A stretch of 64,000 nt of DNA from Epiperipatus broadwayi (taxonomy: Eukaryota > Onychophora > Udeonychophora > Euonychophora > Peripatidae), in assembly GCA_028023455.1 (NCBI GenBank), contig JAQFVV010012396.1, positions 23,599,292 to 23,663,291 of the forward strand, given 5' to 3'. This document shows positions 13,471 through 27,291 of the stretch, piece after piece. Each line of letters starts with the position of its first letter. The stretch's first letter is position 1. The translations under genes were made by a program, and so were the position numbers. The notes below the pieces were generated by a model. It had not been told where the DNA came from and searched no databases. It saw only the letters and a program-made list of their open reading frames with translations.

Positions 13471-16039
13471 ACTAAATAGATTGTAGTATTAGATGACAAA
13501 TGCATATTGCTTTCTTACTTTTTTTATTTTATACAAGTTATTCTAACCATTCATTAATTAGAAATGCATTTTAAACTGTAACCCAATCTCTATGAGTATT
13601 ATAATTTTTTTTTGACTGAAAGTGGATGAAATAATCAGACAATAAAGTACGCTGATCAAGCATGACTAACCTTTAATAAGTTTCTGTGGTAGTGGACATT
13701 AATTATCATTTTCATAGTACAATTATTTTGCATCTCAATTTCAGAACATTGTAACTCTAATGAGTATTTGCATTGCTAACACACATATCTATATAGCTTA
13801 TTCTTATCTACTTTATTTATCACACTTTTATGTTTTATATTTTTATAAATAATTGATTACAAACATTGTTACTCTAATTTTATTTGTAAAATTTAAAATA
13901 GAAAATAAATGCTATATATTTATTTAATAAAATATTTATATTTTTGAACTTTCGTGTTTATTTTAATAATAAAATTATGTTTTAAACTTGCTTTTATTCT
14001 TGTATTATGATTACAATTAGTAGAATAATTAATTTGTATATTACTTTGTTAAATATATTGTAAACATCCCGAAAAAGTATGTATAAATAAAATATTGCAC
14101 TTCTAAAATATTAGCTTAAAAGTTTTTCATTTAGTTTTTTTTAAATAATAAAATCTAAGATAGATGATAATTTTTAAGCACAAAAACTCAATTAATAGGT
14201 TTTTTTTTTTTCTTAGTAAAAATTCTCTGTTAAGTCATATTTTTCTAATTCATAGAGGGGGAAAAATGTTTGTAAGTGAAATACTTAGCTTCATATTGAA
14301 TATCTTTTTAGTAAAAATTCTTAAAGAGATTTAAATATTACAATTTTTAAAAAGATTTTTTTTAATATTAATGAAAGTTTCAATTTATCATAAAATTTGT
14401 ATTAAAAGCATCTGGCAATTTTTTCGTTTTCTGCAGAGATTAAATATAAGAAGGATTTTCTGTTATACATAAAATATTTATCTAGTTATATATATATATG
14501 GTTTATAATTAAAGTTACACGATTTACAATTATTTATTTAAGATGCTAAGAGCCTATAAATTTTTAGTCATTTTTCCGGGTTACAGTTACATAGATCAAA
14601 TTCAATCTTTTTCTGTACTCAAAAAATCAAAACAAAAGCCATATATCATATTCCTGGAGATAATTTAGTTTCACTTATTAAATTAATAAATTACCATAAA
14701 TACTTGTCATCATTCATACTTCAAAAATGTAGCATAAAGTTGTATACTACTTAGTAAAATTATTTTAAGGACAACTACTGATATATATTGTATAATTTTT
14801 ATCATCTAATTTAATTGTTAGATATTTTTAGAAAAATTCAAATTTTATTTATATCTTTCTAAATCATTCAATTTTCTGTGGAACACAATATTTTGAGTAG
14901 TATTATGTTATACTTTTCTTCATATGTAGCTGTCATATTCAGTGGTAAATAACATGGAAATTAAATCTGTGACATTTCGATTTATGATGACTGTATTTAA
15001 GATCACATTGTGTATCTATGTTATTCTGTTTTTGATAAAATAAGCTATTTGTTAAGGGCTTTAAATTTGATTGTGATTCTAAAAATTTACTGGTTCAAAT
15101 TGTAAGTTAGTTATAACTGATAAGATCAACAACAGCTGATAAAGAATGGTAATAATGTCACATAAAATGCTATGCTTCATGCAAACCTGCATGTATTTAA
15201 TAGCTGTTTTATGTTTTAAAAAAATATAACTAAAATTATTTTTTTGCTAAGTTTTAATAAATTCAGCTAGTTAATGGAAATAGTGCAGTATATAATCACA
15301 AATAAAATGTAACAATTATTGAGTTTCGGGTTATTACTAGTATACATCTGAGTTAATTGGCTTTATAATATATTACTCATGAATTTTACTTGTTAACGTA
15401 AAAACTCAATTAGCACTTTGGTACAATAATAATTCACATTATCCTTTTGTTAGTAATATTAATAGTAAAATAGTCACTCAACTTTTTATATATAGCCTAT
15501 TGTAATGCAAAAGCTTCTTTAACAGTCTCATATATAAAGAATGAAAAAGAATGCAAATGTGTAGAGAAAATTCAAATAATTTCCCATACTTGTTTTATTC
15601 TCTAGATATAAACAGCTAAATATGCATTTGCCAACATTGTTTCAGAAAAAGAAGATAGGGATACATAAAGCATTAGAGTTCAGTATCTAGTCAATAATAG
15701 TATATCTTCATCTAACTGTTGACAAGAAAAACAGTAGCAATTCAGCTGTAAACAAACAATGAGAAGTTGATTTTGTAGTCTGAAATAAGACTAATCTCAC
15801 TACTAATTTAAAAAAAAGATTCCTGAAATGGATTTGAACAAAACCATGTGCTAAGCATTATCTGAAAACTGACATCATCAAGCAAAACACAACTGTTCAA
15901 TAAAATTAAAATAGAAAAGAAGGAGATTAGCCCTGGGAGAAATTTTCAGCAACCCTTGCATGTCCATTCAAAAGTATAACTAGCTCAGCATATTCTAACC
16001 TGCCTTGGAAATATGTATTACACTAAAAATTAGTAAATT
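13471..16039. other. AT-rich stretch without recognisable gene
   Basis: Short AT-driven frames only. No tRNA-like boxes, long inverted repeats or protein motifs were seen. Confidence 0.45.
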
Positions 16040-16330
16040 TTAAAATTGATAAATTTAGCCTGTTTTAGCCTTACTCGAATATTACTGTATTATAAAATGG
16101 AACTAAAGATAAATTCAACTTGTGTCAATCTTATCTGAAACTTTTTATATTGTAAAAAGGATAAATTTATCTTGTGTTAAATCTACCCTGAAAATCTGTG
16201 TCAATTTGAAAGTTATCATCATAGTGAAAATACAAAACTACAAAAGGAAACTAATACAAAAGTTTTCATGATAACAATAAATAAATTAATTTTGTGCTAA
16301 ACAATCCTTGGAATTATTATTATAATTTTA
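16040..16330. repeat. Diverged tandem repeat, unit about 50-65 bases
   Basis: The phrase GATAAATTTA(G/T)C(C/T)TGTGTTA followed by a pyrimidine-rich step and a TATT-TAAAA end recurs near 16048, 16108, 16160 and, weaker, 16280. Units are strongly diverged, so this is an old minisatellite or a chance enrichment. Confidence 0.35.
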
Positions 16331-16533
16331 ATTGAACAATTGAAGAAACAAAAAAAAAAGCTGATCTGAAAGTACCCAAAAACTATAACTACAAAAAAAC
16401 ATTAAAAACTCATGTTAAAATAAGGTTTAGTTGATGTGCACATTTTCATTTATACATTATCATTTACACATCTACATTTATACATATTTTTATAAAGAAA
16501 AAAAAGAAATAAATATCATAGACAATATGTTGT

Positions 16534-16628
16534 AAATAAGCAATTTTCACATGAGTATGTAGATAATAATTACTTAAATTTTGTTGCCATAATTATTATC
16601 TACATACTCATGTGGAAATTGCTTATTT
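16534..16628. repeat. Hairpin with 39-base arms
   Basis: The left arm (16534-16572) begins AAATAAGCAATTTTCACATG. The right arm (16590-16628) is its inverse with one mismatch and ends GGAAATTGCTTATTT. The loop is about 17 bases. There is no coding content. It could be the remnant of a foldback element or a structured RNA; the sequence alone does not decide. Confidence 0.8.
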
Positions 16629-18303
16629 ATTAGATATTTTTATATTAATAATAATTGACTATAAATTATGATTTAATTGTTTTTGACACACATTTTTATG
16701 CTTCCCTCCCAAAATGTAAAAGTATGTTATTGTTCAGCTTTAATAAATAAAAAAAATAATAATTTGCTAAAGTAAATGCTAATTAATTTAACAATAAGAA
16801 TGAACAGATTAATCTTATTTGCTATATGAAATTATATTTTTATAAAAAATATGTTAGATTGAAATGTTCCATATTGTTATACCTTCACCAAATTTTATTA
16901 TTTCTTATTTATTTGTAAATTTATTATATAGTTGTTAAAACATATATTAATGTTGTCTTTGTCCCTCCAGCTAGCTGTTCTATGAAATGGCTATATTTCA
17001 TCCTATATTATGCTTTAAGGTCTTTGTAAATAATCCTAGTAAGAGTATTTAAATTACATTACACTAAACTTATACAATTGCATGTTCTTTTGTTTACACT
17101 CACAGCATCAAGGATATTTATGATCCTGAGCTAGCTTTAAAACAATAGTGGTTATTTTGTATAGATGTGTGAGTATATGTCTGTGTTTGGACATCCAAAT
17201 AGTTTTCTGGATAGTGCAAAGGTCAAAATCCCCCTTGCCATTCACTGCATTTTATTTATTTATACTGATTAGAAATTAATTTATAATTAGTCTGTACAAT
17301 CATGGTACCATATGGTCACAGTATTGAGGATGATTCACCCCTATCAGGACCTGTGGTTCTTTATGATAGATACTGTACTATTTGAGAATATGTTAGCAAT
17401 TGATTCTTACTATATTATTGCCTTAATTTTGGCATTGGCTAGGTATTTAACCTATATCCTGATAATGTATCCTTTTAGATCCACTCACAGTAAATGTCTA
17501 TTTATTATTTCTGTTTAATGTTGGTGATGTAACATATTAGTAGTATAATTACTTATTTTATTCTACACTGATTCTCTCATGCTCTTTGTTTATTCTCTAA
17601 AGATGAAAATGATTTATCATCTTCCCACGCACCAAACATGTTATCCCTTTATTCTTATACTTAATATATATATATGCACACACATAGACTTAATATTAAT
17701 GCAAAAAGTTTGACAAATGTTTAAATTTAATATGTTTATTTGAAATTACTATTAATTGAATTTTGAATTAAATAATTGTTAAATTAAATTTTTTCAGGAA
17801 AAAATATCTCTGTTATGATGTTTAAAAGAAATTATTAATTTTTTAATCACTGCAAAAAATAAACTATTTAAAATTATTTTATAGAAATTATATTTATAAA
17901 ACATTTTAAGCATATTAAAAAATGATAAATAAATACAATTATATCGAAAAGAAAAATTCAAATTAATAAAAATCTTATCCAAGAAAAGAAAACAATCAGT
18001 GCTTAATATAAATATCAACAAATGCAAGTGATTGCATTAATTATTTACTATTTTTAAAAATAAAAATTAACCAAATTGGACCTAAGAGAAGTTTTGCACA
18101 ACATTAAGTTTATTATCTTCATCTGGTTCCTTTTTATATTTAATAAAAAATAAGCTGTATAAAAAGCTTGTGTTAGCATTTTTATAGAAAGGATGAAACT
18201 TTTGATGAGGTTTTTTGTAAGAATAAAAAAAACCCAATATATATATATATAATTAATAAAACAAGACACAAATTGTGTAACTTGCTTTTAAGCATGTATT
18301 AAA
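16629..18303. other. AT-rich stretch without recognisable gene
   Basis: No motif or repeat was recognised. The 68-codon frame at 17312 shows no family motif. Confidence 0.45.
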
Positions 18304-18661
18304 ATGTTCACTAAAGGGAGCTTACCAATATCTCCAATCAAGCTTTAATTTATAAGTGCCAAAAGAGAAAGAATTCAAAATCTCTATTGGAAATTCTTCA
18401 TCCCAAGACCAATTGTTTTCGAGTTTATGGCTCACCTAAATGAGGAGCTAGGACTCCAGACAATATATCTAAAATATTAACTCAAAAGTCAGCACTTATC
18501 TAATATGTTACTATGAATTTAAAAACCCGAATGTTTTAGACACATAAATGTCTTCAAATTCAGCCTTACAAAACAAATAGCTAAATGGGTCTGAACTCTC
18601 TTTTGGCACTTATAAATTAAAGCTTGATTAGAGCTATTCGTAAGCTCCCTCTAGTGAACAT
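18304..18661. mobile_element. MITE with about 67-base terminal inverted repeats
   Basis: The left end ATGTTCACTAAAGGGAGCTT at 18304 and the right end ending AGGGAGCTTACGAATAGC-type sequence in inverse at 18661 pair along about 67 bases, with scattered mismatches. Both arms contain the complement of TCAAGCTTTAATTTATAAGT. The 220-base interior has no coding capacity. The element is about 358 bases, the size of a MITE. No clear target-site duplication is visible in the AT-rich flanks, so the superfamily cannot be assigned. Confidence 0.75.
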
Positions 18662-19040
18662 ATATAATATCACAATTCAAAAACCATCATTTGATAAACA
18701 AATTTAAGTTACAACTCATATCTACTTTGGATGTTACAAAAATATATTTATATGGAAAATAACTATATGCAAAAACATATACAAGATACACTTAAAATAT
18801 GAATAAAGTTTGTAATTTTTGCCTAATTCATTTTTGACTAAGTTATATTAGTCATAATCATGGCATTTGAAAGAGGGGAGAAGATAATTAAAATGATTTG
18901 TAAACAAATGTTTTCTTTTAATTCCTATTTATTATGTTACATTATAAAGTAGAGATAGCACTAACCTCACTTTTTGTGTACAAAAAGAAAACAACTCTGC
19001 ATTATTTTTTAAATAAGTGTATATAAATATAATTTTAATT
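18662..19040. other. AT-rich spacer
   Basis: Nothing recognised between the MITE and the foldback element. Confidence 0.4.
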
Positions 19041-19311
19041 AGAAGGAATTTGAACTCAGAATTTCAAGCTCCCTACAGCTATCCACTCTATCCTATACAA
19101 CCAATACACATGACCATATACATGTGAAAATGATAAATGATCTCCAATATACATATTTTGTGCTAGAGCAACTGATATGCTGGTTCAGCATGAAATATGT
19201 ATATTGGAGATCATTTATCTTTTTGACATCTATGTGGACATGGGTATTGGTTGGGTATGCTGGAGTGGATAATTGTAGAGAGCTTAAAAGTCTGAGTTCA
19301 AATCCCTTCTG
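19041..19311. mobile_element. Foldback element, family B copy 1
   Basis: Two arms of about 118 bases (19041-19158 and 19193-19311) are inverse complements with a 34-base loop containing CTGGTTCAGCATG. The arm end reads GAGTTCAAATCCCTTCTGAT in the right arm, which resembles a tRNA B-box, so the unit may derive from two head-to-head tRNA-like SINE copies. The same arm sequence (TTGGAGATCATTTATCTTTT and onward) occurs at 30.57-30.74, 58.26-58.34 and 59.91-60.07 kb. The open frame seen here is only read-through. Confidence 0.75.
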
Positions 19312-22300
19312 ATTACAGTAAATTCAGTATAGATAATATACTTATATTTAAATATTAAATATAATTTTAATAACATAGGAATTATGTTGATTGTTCGAAA
19401 ACATGGGTTAATATAATGTATAGTCATTATGCAATTATAGAATTTTAACATTTAAATTTTTTACAACTTGATTTTAATTATACAATTAACAGATATAAAT
19501 AAAATAATCTTCAGTATTTTAATAAATATTTAAAAAATATTAAGATATCATTTGCTGAAAATTTTTCAATTAAATTTGCTTTAGGAAAATTTGGCACCAC
19601 AATGCAAAAATGATGTATCTAGGGTCATTACATGCAGGAGCAAAGGGTAGGCAGTATACAAAGGCATTTTGTCAATGAGAGTGCCATGTTGCTGATATAA
19701 TTAATATAATTTATTAGTAAATGAAAGTGTTTAAACTTCTAAATCATTCTAATGTTAAAAACACTTTCTGATTGGAAATATTTTTTTATTTAAAGATAAG
19801 ATTTTTTACTCGATCTTGTGACAATTGCTCAAAGTATATTATATTAACCACTGTGCCAAATTAAATGGATCAGCACCATGTTTTATGATAATTAATGAAA
19901 TTTATATGTATATAAAACATTAATTCTCATAGGTGTCCCACGATATTTGATTAATGGTCCCTAAAAGGTTATTCATCCCCATTTCCTAATTATGTTGAGC
20001 CAAAGAGAATAGAATGTTCTATTTTAATCTAGAATAGAATTTAAAATGTATATTGCTGTTTGTTATGCTAAAAATATGTTGAACTGAGTCAGAGACAATT
20101 TACTTTTACTATTTTAATATTTCCTTACAATGATTATGATTTAAAATACCTTCAAATGAAACTTCCTTTCAATCAACTATAAATATAACTGCATCTGAAA
20201 ACATAATATATCTTTAATATAAAACAAATCAAGTAAAATATTGTGAAACCATGCCTATCTCAAATTGAATGTACATTGGATATTTGAAATACTGTAAGAC
20301 ACATATATACAACTTCAGTTTTTACAAAATCTTTTACTAAAAATGTAATTATATGTATGTGTCTGTGTGTACACATTATAGATGCATGTAGTTCTTTTAA
20401 GCTTATTTAATTTTTTACTTCCATGTTGAAATTACAGAAAGAGAAAATTTTGTCAATTTTTCTATATTATTATTGAAACTATAGTAAGAATGAATTTGAT
20501 TCATCTGTTAAATGTAGCAAAGTCTATAACATTTTAGATGTCTATTATAGAGAAGTGTTACTTTACTAAATAATTTGTTAATTAGTTAACCTTGCATTTT
20601 CTTATTTTTAATCTTTCTTACGTATAAAAATATTCTGACAAATAGTTAATTATGAATTTTCAGACAATATTTACAACTTAATTTTCCATTTTCATGATTT
20701 TGTTGACAAGAAAAAAGAACTATAATGATGAAACTAGTATAAATAGATTTTTGAAAGATGATGGTTATTATTATAGCCTGTACAGTCAGTCACTACAATA
20801 AAAACTACTATTCACATATATTTTACAATTAGATGTTGTATCTTGAAATGTAACCAAATTTCTGAATAAGCTTGTTAATGAAGCAGTCATAATAACACAA
20901 AATGCTTTGTTTAATTATCATCAGTAACTTGAAGTCTAAGTGTGTGATAATGAACATTATAATTAAGTATTGTTTTTTAATTGAGAAGAGGGATTAAATA
21001 AATATTGTAACATCTATTTATATTTATTAAGTAGAAAATAGAAAACTGCAAGTTTATGAATATTAATCAACTTGAAGTTTTAAAAATTGTTATATTAATG
21101 GATTCTAAATACCAGAATCAAAAACATTTACTCACATTAAATTTGGAAGATGTTGATTTATATGTAATGTATATATAATTTATTTATTAGACTTGGTTAA
21201 TAATTTTATTGTACATTGTTTCTATGCATACTTGTGTTCTTCCCTTAAATGAAAAAAAAAGACAAAGCCAATTGAAATAAAAAAATAATTACAAAAATAC
21301 TGTTGGAAAAAGCTATGGAACACTAATTTTAATAAAAATAATTCTTATTTCCATGAGTTTAGAAAAAGAATGAATATTTAAAAAAATATAAAAATAAGAC
21401 CATCTTTAATTCTATTATCTATTCAAGATAAAAATATAAATAATTAAAATATTCTAAGATTTTGAACCTAAGCCCAGTTGTTTAAATAATTATACAGATC
21501 TTACTACAAGTCAATAATATATGTTTTACTATCATCAGTTATTTATAAATAGGTTGGCTCATTAACAAAGATGAAACCTGTTTGGGGATAGGAATTTAAA
21601 AATACTACTATTTGGAAATTAATGATTATTCTCTTCTAATTTTTTTTTACCCCAAAATAATTGTAATATAAAAGAATAATACTTTCAACTTGATTAAAAT
21701 GACTTGAATCATATTAATATAAAATAAATTAAAAGTAATATATTTGTGTTAACCTTGTAAGATTATGTTTTGATCAATATGAAATTATACCAATAAAATA
21801 TTCATAGTTTAGATTAATTTCTGCATTAAATTTTTCATTATTTTGAACAAGTATATACATAACTATATCTATGTATAATTTTTAAAAAGGAAGATTAAAG
21901 TAATATAAATATTAAATATAATCAAAACTCTCATTCATGTCATCATTTAATTGTAAAGCAGTTGAAAATTTAATTTATGGCATGATTTAATTATTAGTCA
22001 ACAGATATGTGCAATGATATATATAATAAAAGTAATAAAATATAATGGTGATAATATAAATACTTTCAGTTATTTTTTTAATCATCTTCAACTGAAAACT
22101 ATTTAAATTTAAATATAATCTTATAATTTAGTATTTTATTACAATACTGTAAAATATTACAATTTGTATGATTCAATTGATAAATTATAACTCAGGAACC
22201 CAATAGATTAAAACCCTATTTAAACCATGGTGAGTAAAGTCTGGTTTATATAGATATAAACTCTAAGCATAAATGTACACTAATGCTTTTAAAGTTGATG

Positions 22301-22866
22301 TTCATGGTAGCATGTACAAAATTTTAAAGTGCATGCTTTGAGGAGTCACTTATTTATTATATTTTGTATGTATGTGTGCTATATAAATAACATGTTATAT
22401 TACAGTATTTAATATATAAAGAACATTTTATTATATTTATATCCTCCCCACATATATTAATGAGGATAGCTTATAGGTATGAAGGGAGTACACTCAAATA
22501 TATTAAGATTCAACATGAATACTAATGTAATGTTGTCTTTAAGATGTATAAATATAATATTATAGTGATTGTAAACAAGGGCTATTATGTCAAATTTATT
22601 GTAATAAATTTCTTTATTATTATAATATAAACACATAAAGAAGTTCATTTAGAAATAGTCTATAAATTTCTAAAGATAAAATGCAAAAGAAAACAATATG
22701 ATTTATAGTTTGTTAATAAAATTATATTAATTCTACATGGTAAAATAATATTTTTATTAAATATGGTTTGAGAAAAAAAATGATTAGTTATAAAATTCCT
22801 GTAAAAGTAAACACAAAATAAATAAAAAAGTTATTTATAAACAACTTTGCTTCTTTTAATTCCAAA
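19312..22866. other. AT-rich stretch without recognisable gene
   Basis: No repeat family shared with the rest of the window and no protein motif was recognised. The region consists of very AT-rich sequence with short A and T runs. Confidence 0.45.
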
Positions 22867-23115
22867 CAGTAGTAGCAGTAATAGTGGTAGTGGCAACAAC
22901 AGCAACAGCAATAACAACAACAGTAGTAGTAGTAGTAGTAGTAATAATAGTAGTAGTAGTAGTGGTGGTAGTAGTGGTAGTAGTTGTAGTAGGGGTAGTA
23001 GTTGTAGTAATGATAGTAGTAGTGGTAGTAGTGGTAGTAGGGGTAGTAGTTGTAGTAATGGTAGTAGTAGTGGTAGTGGTAGTAGTCATGGTAGTAGTAG
23101 TAGTAGTAGTAGTAA

Positions 23116-23154
<39 letters not shown>

Positions 23155-23211
23155 CAGAAGTAGTAGTTAGTAGTAGTAATAGTAGTAGTAATAGTAGTAA
23201 TAATAATAATA
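22867..23211. repeat. Imperfect AGT-rich trinucleotide satellite
   Basis: About 345 bases of (AGT)n with GGT, TGT, AAT, CAA and GCA variants. A longer period is visible: a block containing AGTAGGGGTAGTAGTTGTAG followed by TAATG occurs near 22988 and again near 23036. The serine, tyrosine, threonine and valine runs in overlapping frames on both strands come from this tract and not from a gene. Confidence 0.95.
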
Positions 23212-23215
23212 AAAG

Positions 23216-23712
23216 TACCAAATTCTCCATATTGTAGTGCCACCAAGTGCAGTCTTTCATAATCAGTGGATTCAGGAAGGTTTGGGCATAAAATTCCCAT
23301 CTAGTGCCTACTCAACCAACATCCCCAGATTACTTTCTAGTTTATGGGTTTCATCAGTAAGAAGCCCTGGATTTGAAAGTACTGCATCTAGATCTTAGGA
23401 TCTAATGTAACCAACCAGCAGCCACCTTTTGCCTATTTGGGTAACTATAAAGCTAGAAGCCCAAAATGATGATGCCATAACATTTCAAGTCATATAGATC
23501 TGAACTCAGTTGAGTATCTATACATTTTGGTGTTTTGGGTATTTCAAAAAGCCTTAGTTACCATTATCTTATGAGCAGGATGGATATAAAATCATCAAAA
23601 CATCACATGATCATCATTTCATATATTTACACATGCTGTTAATAAGAGTTCCAAACTCTCCATACACATTTATTAATAGTATGTGTAAACATATGGAATG
23701 GTGATCATGTGA
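23216..23712. mobile_element. Foldback element, family A copy 1 (rearranged)
   Basis: The left part (23216-23400) matches the family A arm: ATTCTCCATATTG, a repeat-unit phrase CATCTAGTGCCTACTCA, then TTTCATCAGTAAGAAGCCC and CTAGATCTTAGGATC. The right part (23598-23712) is a separate small hairpin whose arms read ACATCACATGATCATCATTT and its inverse ending GGTGATCATGTGA, which are the outer ends of family A. The copy therefore looks internally rearranged. Other copies lie at 40.2, 50.98-51.39 and 58.39-58.67 kb. Confidence 0.65.
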
Positions 23713-26700
23713 AATAGTAAATAAAACAAAGAAATAAGAAAGAGAAAGAAACTACTCTATAAGTGAGTTTTGTGATGATTATACAAACTAATCTAACAAC
23801 CACAAATATTTCCTCATATAGAACATTTTGACGCATTTCCTATTTACTTGATGGCTTTTAATTGTATTTTTGCAAAAAAAAATTTCTTTCTAAAATATTT
23901 CGATAGCACATCTAATTGTAGTTCTTCAGTATATTCTATTACCCGCTATATCTTTTTGATGAAAACAGTTGACATTGCATGTCTTTGAATATTTTTGATT
24001 ATAATATAGATGAAATCTTTAAAACACTCTTTTAGAAGATCTTGCATTATTCATTCATTTTATATGTCCAGTTCAATGAATAAGTGGTTTTATACTGTTG
24101 TGGTCTCCATAACTCCATAGTATTGCATCCAAAAAGCTGAAAACATTTCAATTGGTTTGATAAACTTGCAATTGTATTTTTAAAATTTTACAGAACATCC
24201 TTAAATAAAAATTTTGTAATGTCATTATATTATGCTGATATGATGTCCACATATTCCTTCAATAAAATAATTTGTCTGTATAAAACTAATTTAGTTGCCA
24301 CAATTACTTACCTGTCATAAAGTACTTTATCTTTTAATTTGTTATAATAAAGCATCCGAATATTGGAGTTTGTATTATCTCATAACATCCTGGTTTATCT
24401 TTATATGTCTAAAGCTACCTGGATAATCAAAATTCACCTTTCTACTTATAAAGTTACTGGGATAATAATAATTCATGTTTCTATTTAAAAAGCTATCAAA
24501 TATTTAAATTACTTTACTTTCTCAAGCTGACAATCATCCAAGCTAAAATATGTTGAGGATTTTTCTTGTATCACTGACTGATAAAGAAATTCTGTTTTTG
24601 AATATTAATTAATAAAAAAGTTTTTTTATTTCACATACAAAATATTAAGCACATTCTTAAAATCATCTTTTAAAGTTGCAAAAGTACCATAATCACCATC
24701 ATAATGCAAATTCCAAATCCAAGAAAAATGTATTGTTTTAACTTTTAATCACTTCAAATTAAAATTACAACTTCAAATATATACTATATCTTAATTCTTG
24801 TTTTATTAATCTACTTATAATAATTCCAAAACCAATGTCCTAAAAACTGAAAGCAATGTTAAATTAAATATATATCTTTTTTAACACCAATCTTCATGTC
24901 AAATACTTCAGATTTTCCATGTGCAGTGACAATACTTCATCTCATTCCATTATATGTACAATACAAATAAAATTTAATGGGTAATCAACTAATTTTAATA
25001 AATAACATAAGCCAGCCTTATTAACGGAATCAAAAATGTCTTGACCAAATCAATGAAAGTAATATGTAAATCACTTCTTTGTTCATAATATATTTCTTGC
25101 CTCTTTTTTTATTCTTAAAAAAAAAACACACATTGCATCTCTGGTAAACATTTATCTATGACTGGAAACTATCTATTCAACAAAATTCTTGAAGGTTTTT
25201 TGCTATAGTAGATATTAATGATATTTTATAATAATTTTGACATCTACAAATATATTTTCTTGGTAAATTTAAGCACAGGTTTTATTGCAAAAAGATAAAG
25301 GCATTATAAATAAGTTTAATATTGATTAGTTTTATTAAGATACTATATTTATAAACCAATAAAATATTAGCCAATTTTACCACAGGACTTTAGCTTATAT
25401 ATATTGCTGTTATAGCAGCATAATTTTGTAGTATCTCTATGCCACTTACTATCAGTTAGCATTACAATAGGTGCTATTATTATGCAAGATTTTTGACTAT
25501 TTTAAAAAAATGTTTATTTAAGCAAAATTCAAATATAACATCTCATGATGTCAAATTTGCAATCTAAAGACAAGCATAGAACATATACATGCACAATGAT
25601 TTGTATAGTAACATTTTTTTTTAAATTTTTTATTCTATGTTTTTTCTTTATTTTTACTTTTGATTTTTCAGAGTAAGAATGAATATACTCATATGTCTAT
25701 ACTAAAATTTTTAGTGTGTCTGAATGATAACCTTTATGCATCCTATTTCAAAACCGGTCTCCATATGAAATATTCCTACACTTAAACTAGACTTAAGGAT
25801 CTATTTATAGTTAATAAGCACACTATATATATATTAGGATCTATTTAATTCTTAATAAGCACACTATATATATATTATATTCTAAGAAAGCATTATTAAA
25901 TTCTGTTTAATTCTTATGCATGTGTTTCTTAATAAGCAAGAAATATATAAATAAAATTTATTTAATAATCTGAAAATATTTTAAGATTTTAATAACTCAA
26001 TATTGTTTAAATGTTTTTTCTTCTATTATTTTAAAATAAATTGGTAAAATATAAAATAGTAAAAGCTCTGATTTTATTAGAAAGAAATTATATATACATA
26101 TTTAAAATAAATCATCCAGACAAGTAAAAATGAAATTATAGTGTCTTTTGTATTTCTGCTATTTGATGCATTTTGCAAACATCAAACAATTATTCAACTC
26201 TAATTATGTGGGACTCTACATGTCTTTATTCTTTTTTTTTTTTTTAGAAAATGATTTGCTTAAACTATTAACTTGCAAAGAATGGTAGAAAATATAATTT
26301 TTTAAAGGTATTATTAACTGTAAAATTTTTATGGAAAAAAAATTAAAATACTATTATTTTATACACTATATTTTCTAATAAAAAATAAATTCCTGGATTG
26401 TACTTTTTTAACTTATTATCTCTTCAAAAATAGATCTGTTTTTTTTTTTCAATTTAAGGATTGATATTTTTTTTTTATGATTGCTTTTTTCATAATAAAG
26501 TTTTATCTATAATATAAAATAATTATCTGTATTATCATTTCTTTTCTTATAATTTTTATTGTTAGTTATATTATGAAATCAAAACAAATATACTTTCATC
26601 TCTAATATGTCCATTTGAAATATTAATAAGTTAAATAATTTATAATTTTACTTTTATTAAAATTCATATATCCAAATAGAACTAACCATTAATATATATA

Positions 26701-27291
26701 TATATTTAAAATAAATTTCCTTAAAATAACTTAAGATATCTAATTCTTTTTGTCAAAGAGTTTTTTTTTAAACTCATGTCAATATTGCCCACATTAACAT
26801 ATTAAATATTATATTAAGACTTTAAATTTTGAATGGTCATCTCAAAATCCACACAGTTAGACATCCATGTAATGATAAGTAATTTATTATCTAGTTATAA
26901 TAAAGTGTAAAGATTCCAAGTTAATTTCAGTATTTAGAAGAATATCAATGCACCACTGTAGTACCAGACTTTTCATTATTAATAGAAAAGGTGTTGTTCC
27001 CATAGGGATATTGAGCACATATTTTATCTCTATTTTTTAAAATTTTGAGACCAAAATAAAATTGTGTTGAAAGTGCAAGCAATGGACAACTATTATCATA
27101 ACAACAAAGTGTAATCACTTGTTAAAAGTACTCTATTGTCTAAAATTTATCATATTTTTCTGTGAAGCATTATCAGTAAACAACTATAGCAACTACATTA
27201 TACTTTGAATGACAGATGATAAATGTCATTTAATTATTTATCTGAAAGAGCCAAGTTTCTTACACATACACATTCATTTGAGATAAGTAAT
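23713..27291. other. AT-rich stretch without recognisable gene
   Basis: A diverged 44-base duplication may be present at 24411-24500 (AAAGCTACCTGGATAATCA and AAAGTTACTGGGATAATAA). A clear tandem duplication lies at 25796-25882. No protein motif was recognised on either strand. Confidence 0.4.
25796..25882. repeat. Tandem duplication, about 40-base unit
   Basis: AGGATCTATTTA followed by TTAATAAGCACACTATATAT is present twice in direct succession. Confidence 0.85.

Noticed and set aside
22788-23300. Serine-, tyrosine- and threonine-rich frames on both strands
   Set aside because: Triplet satellite translated in different frames.
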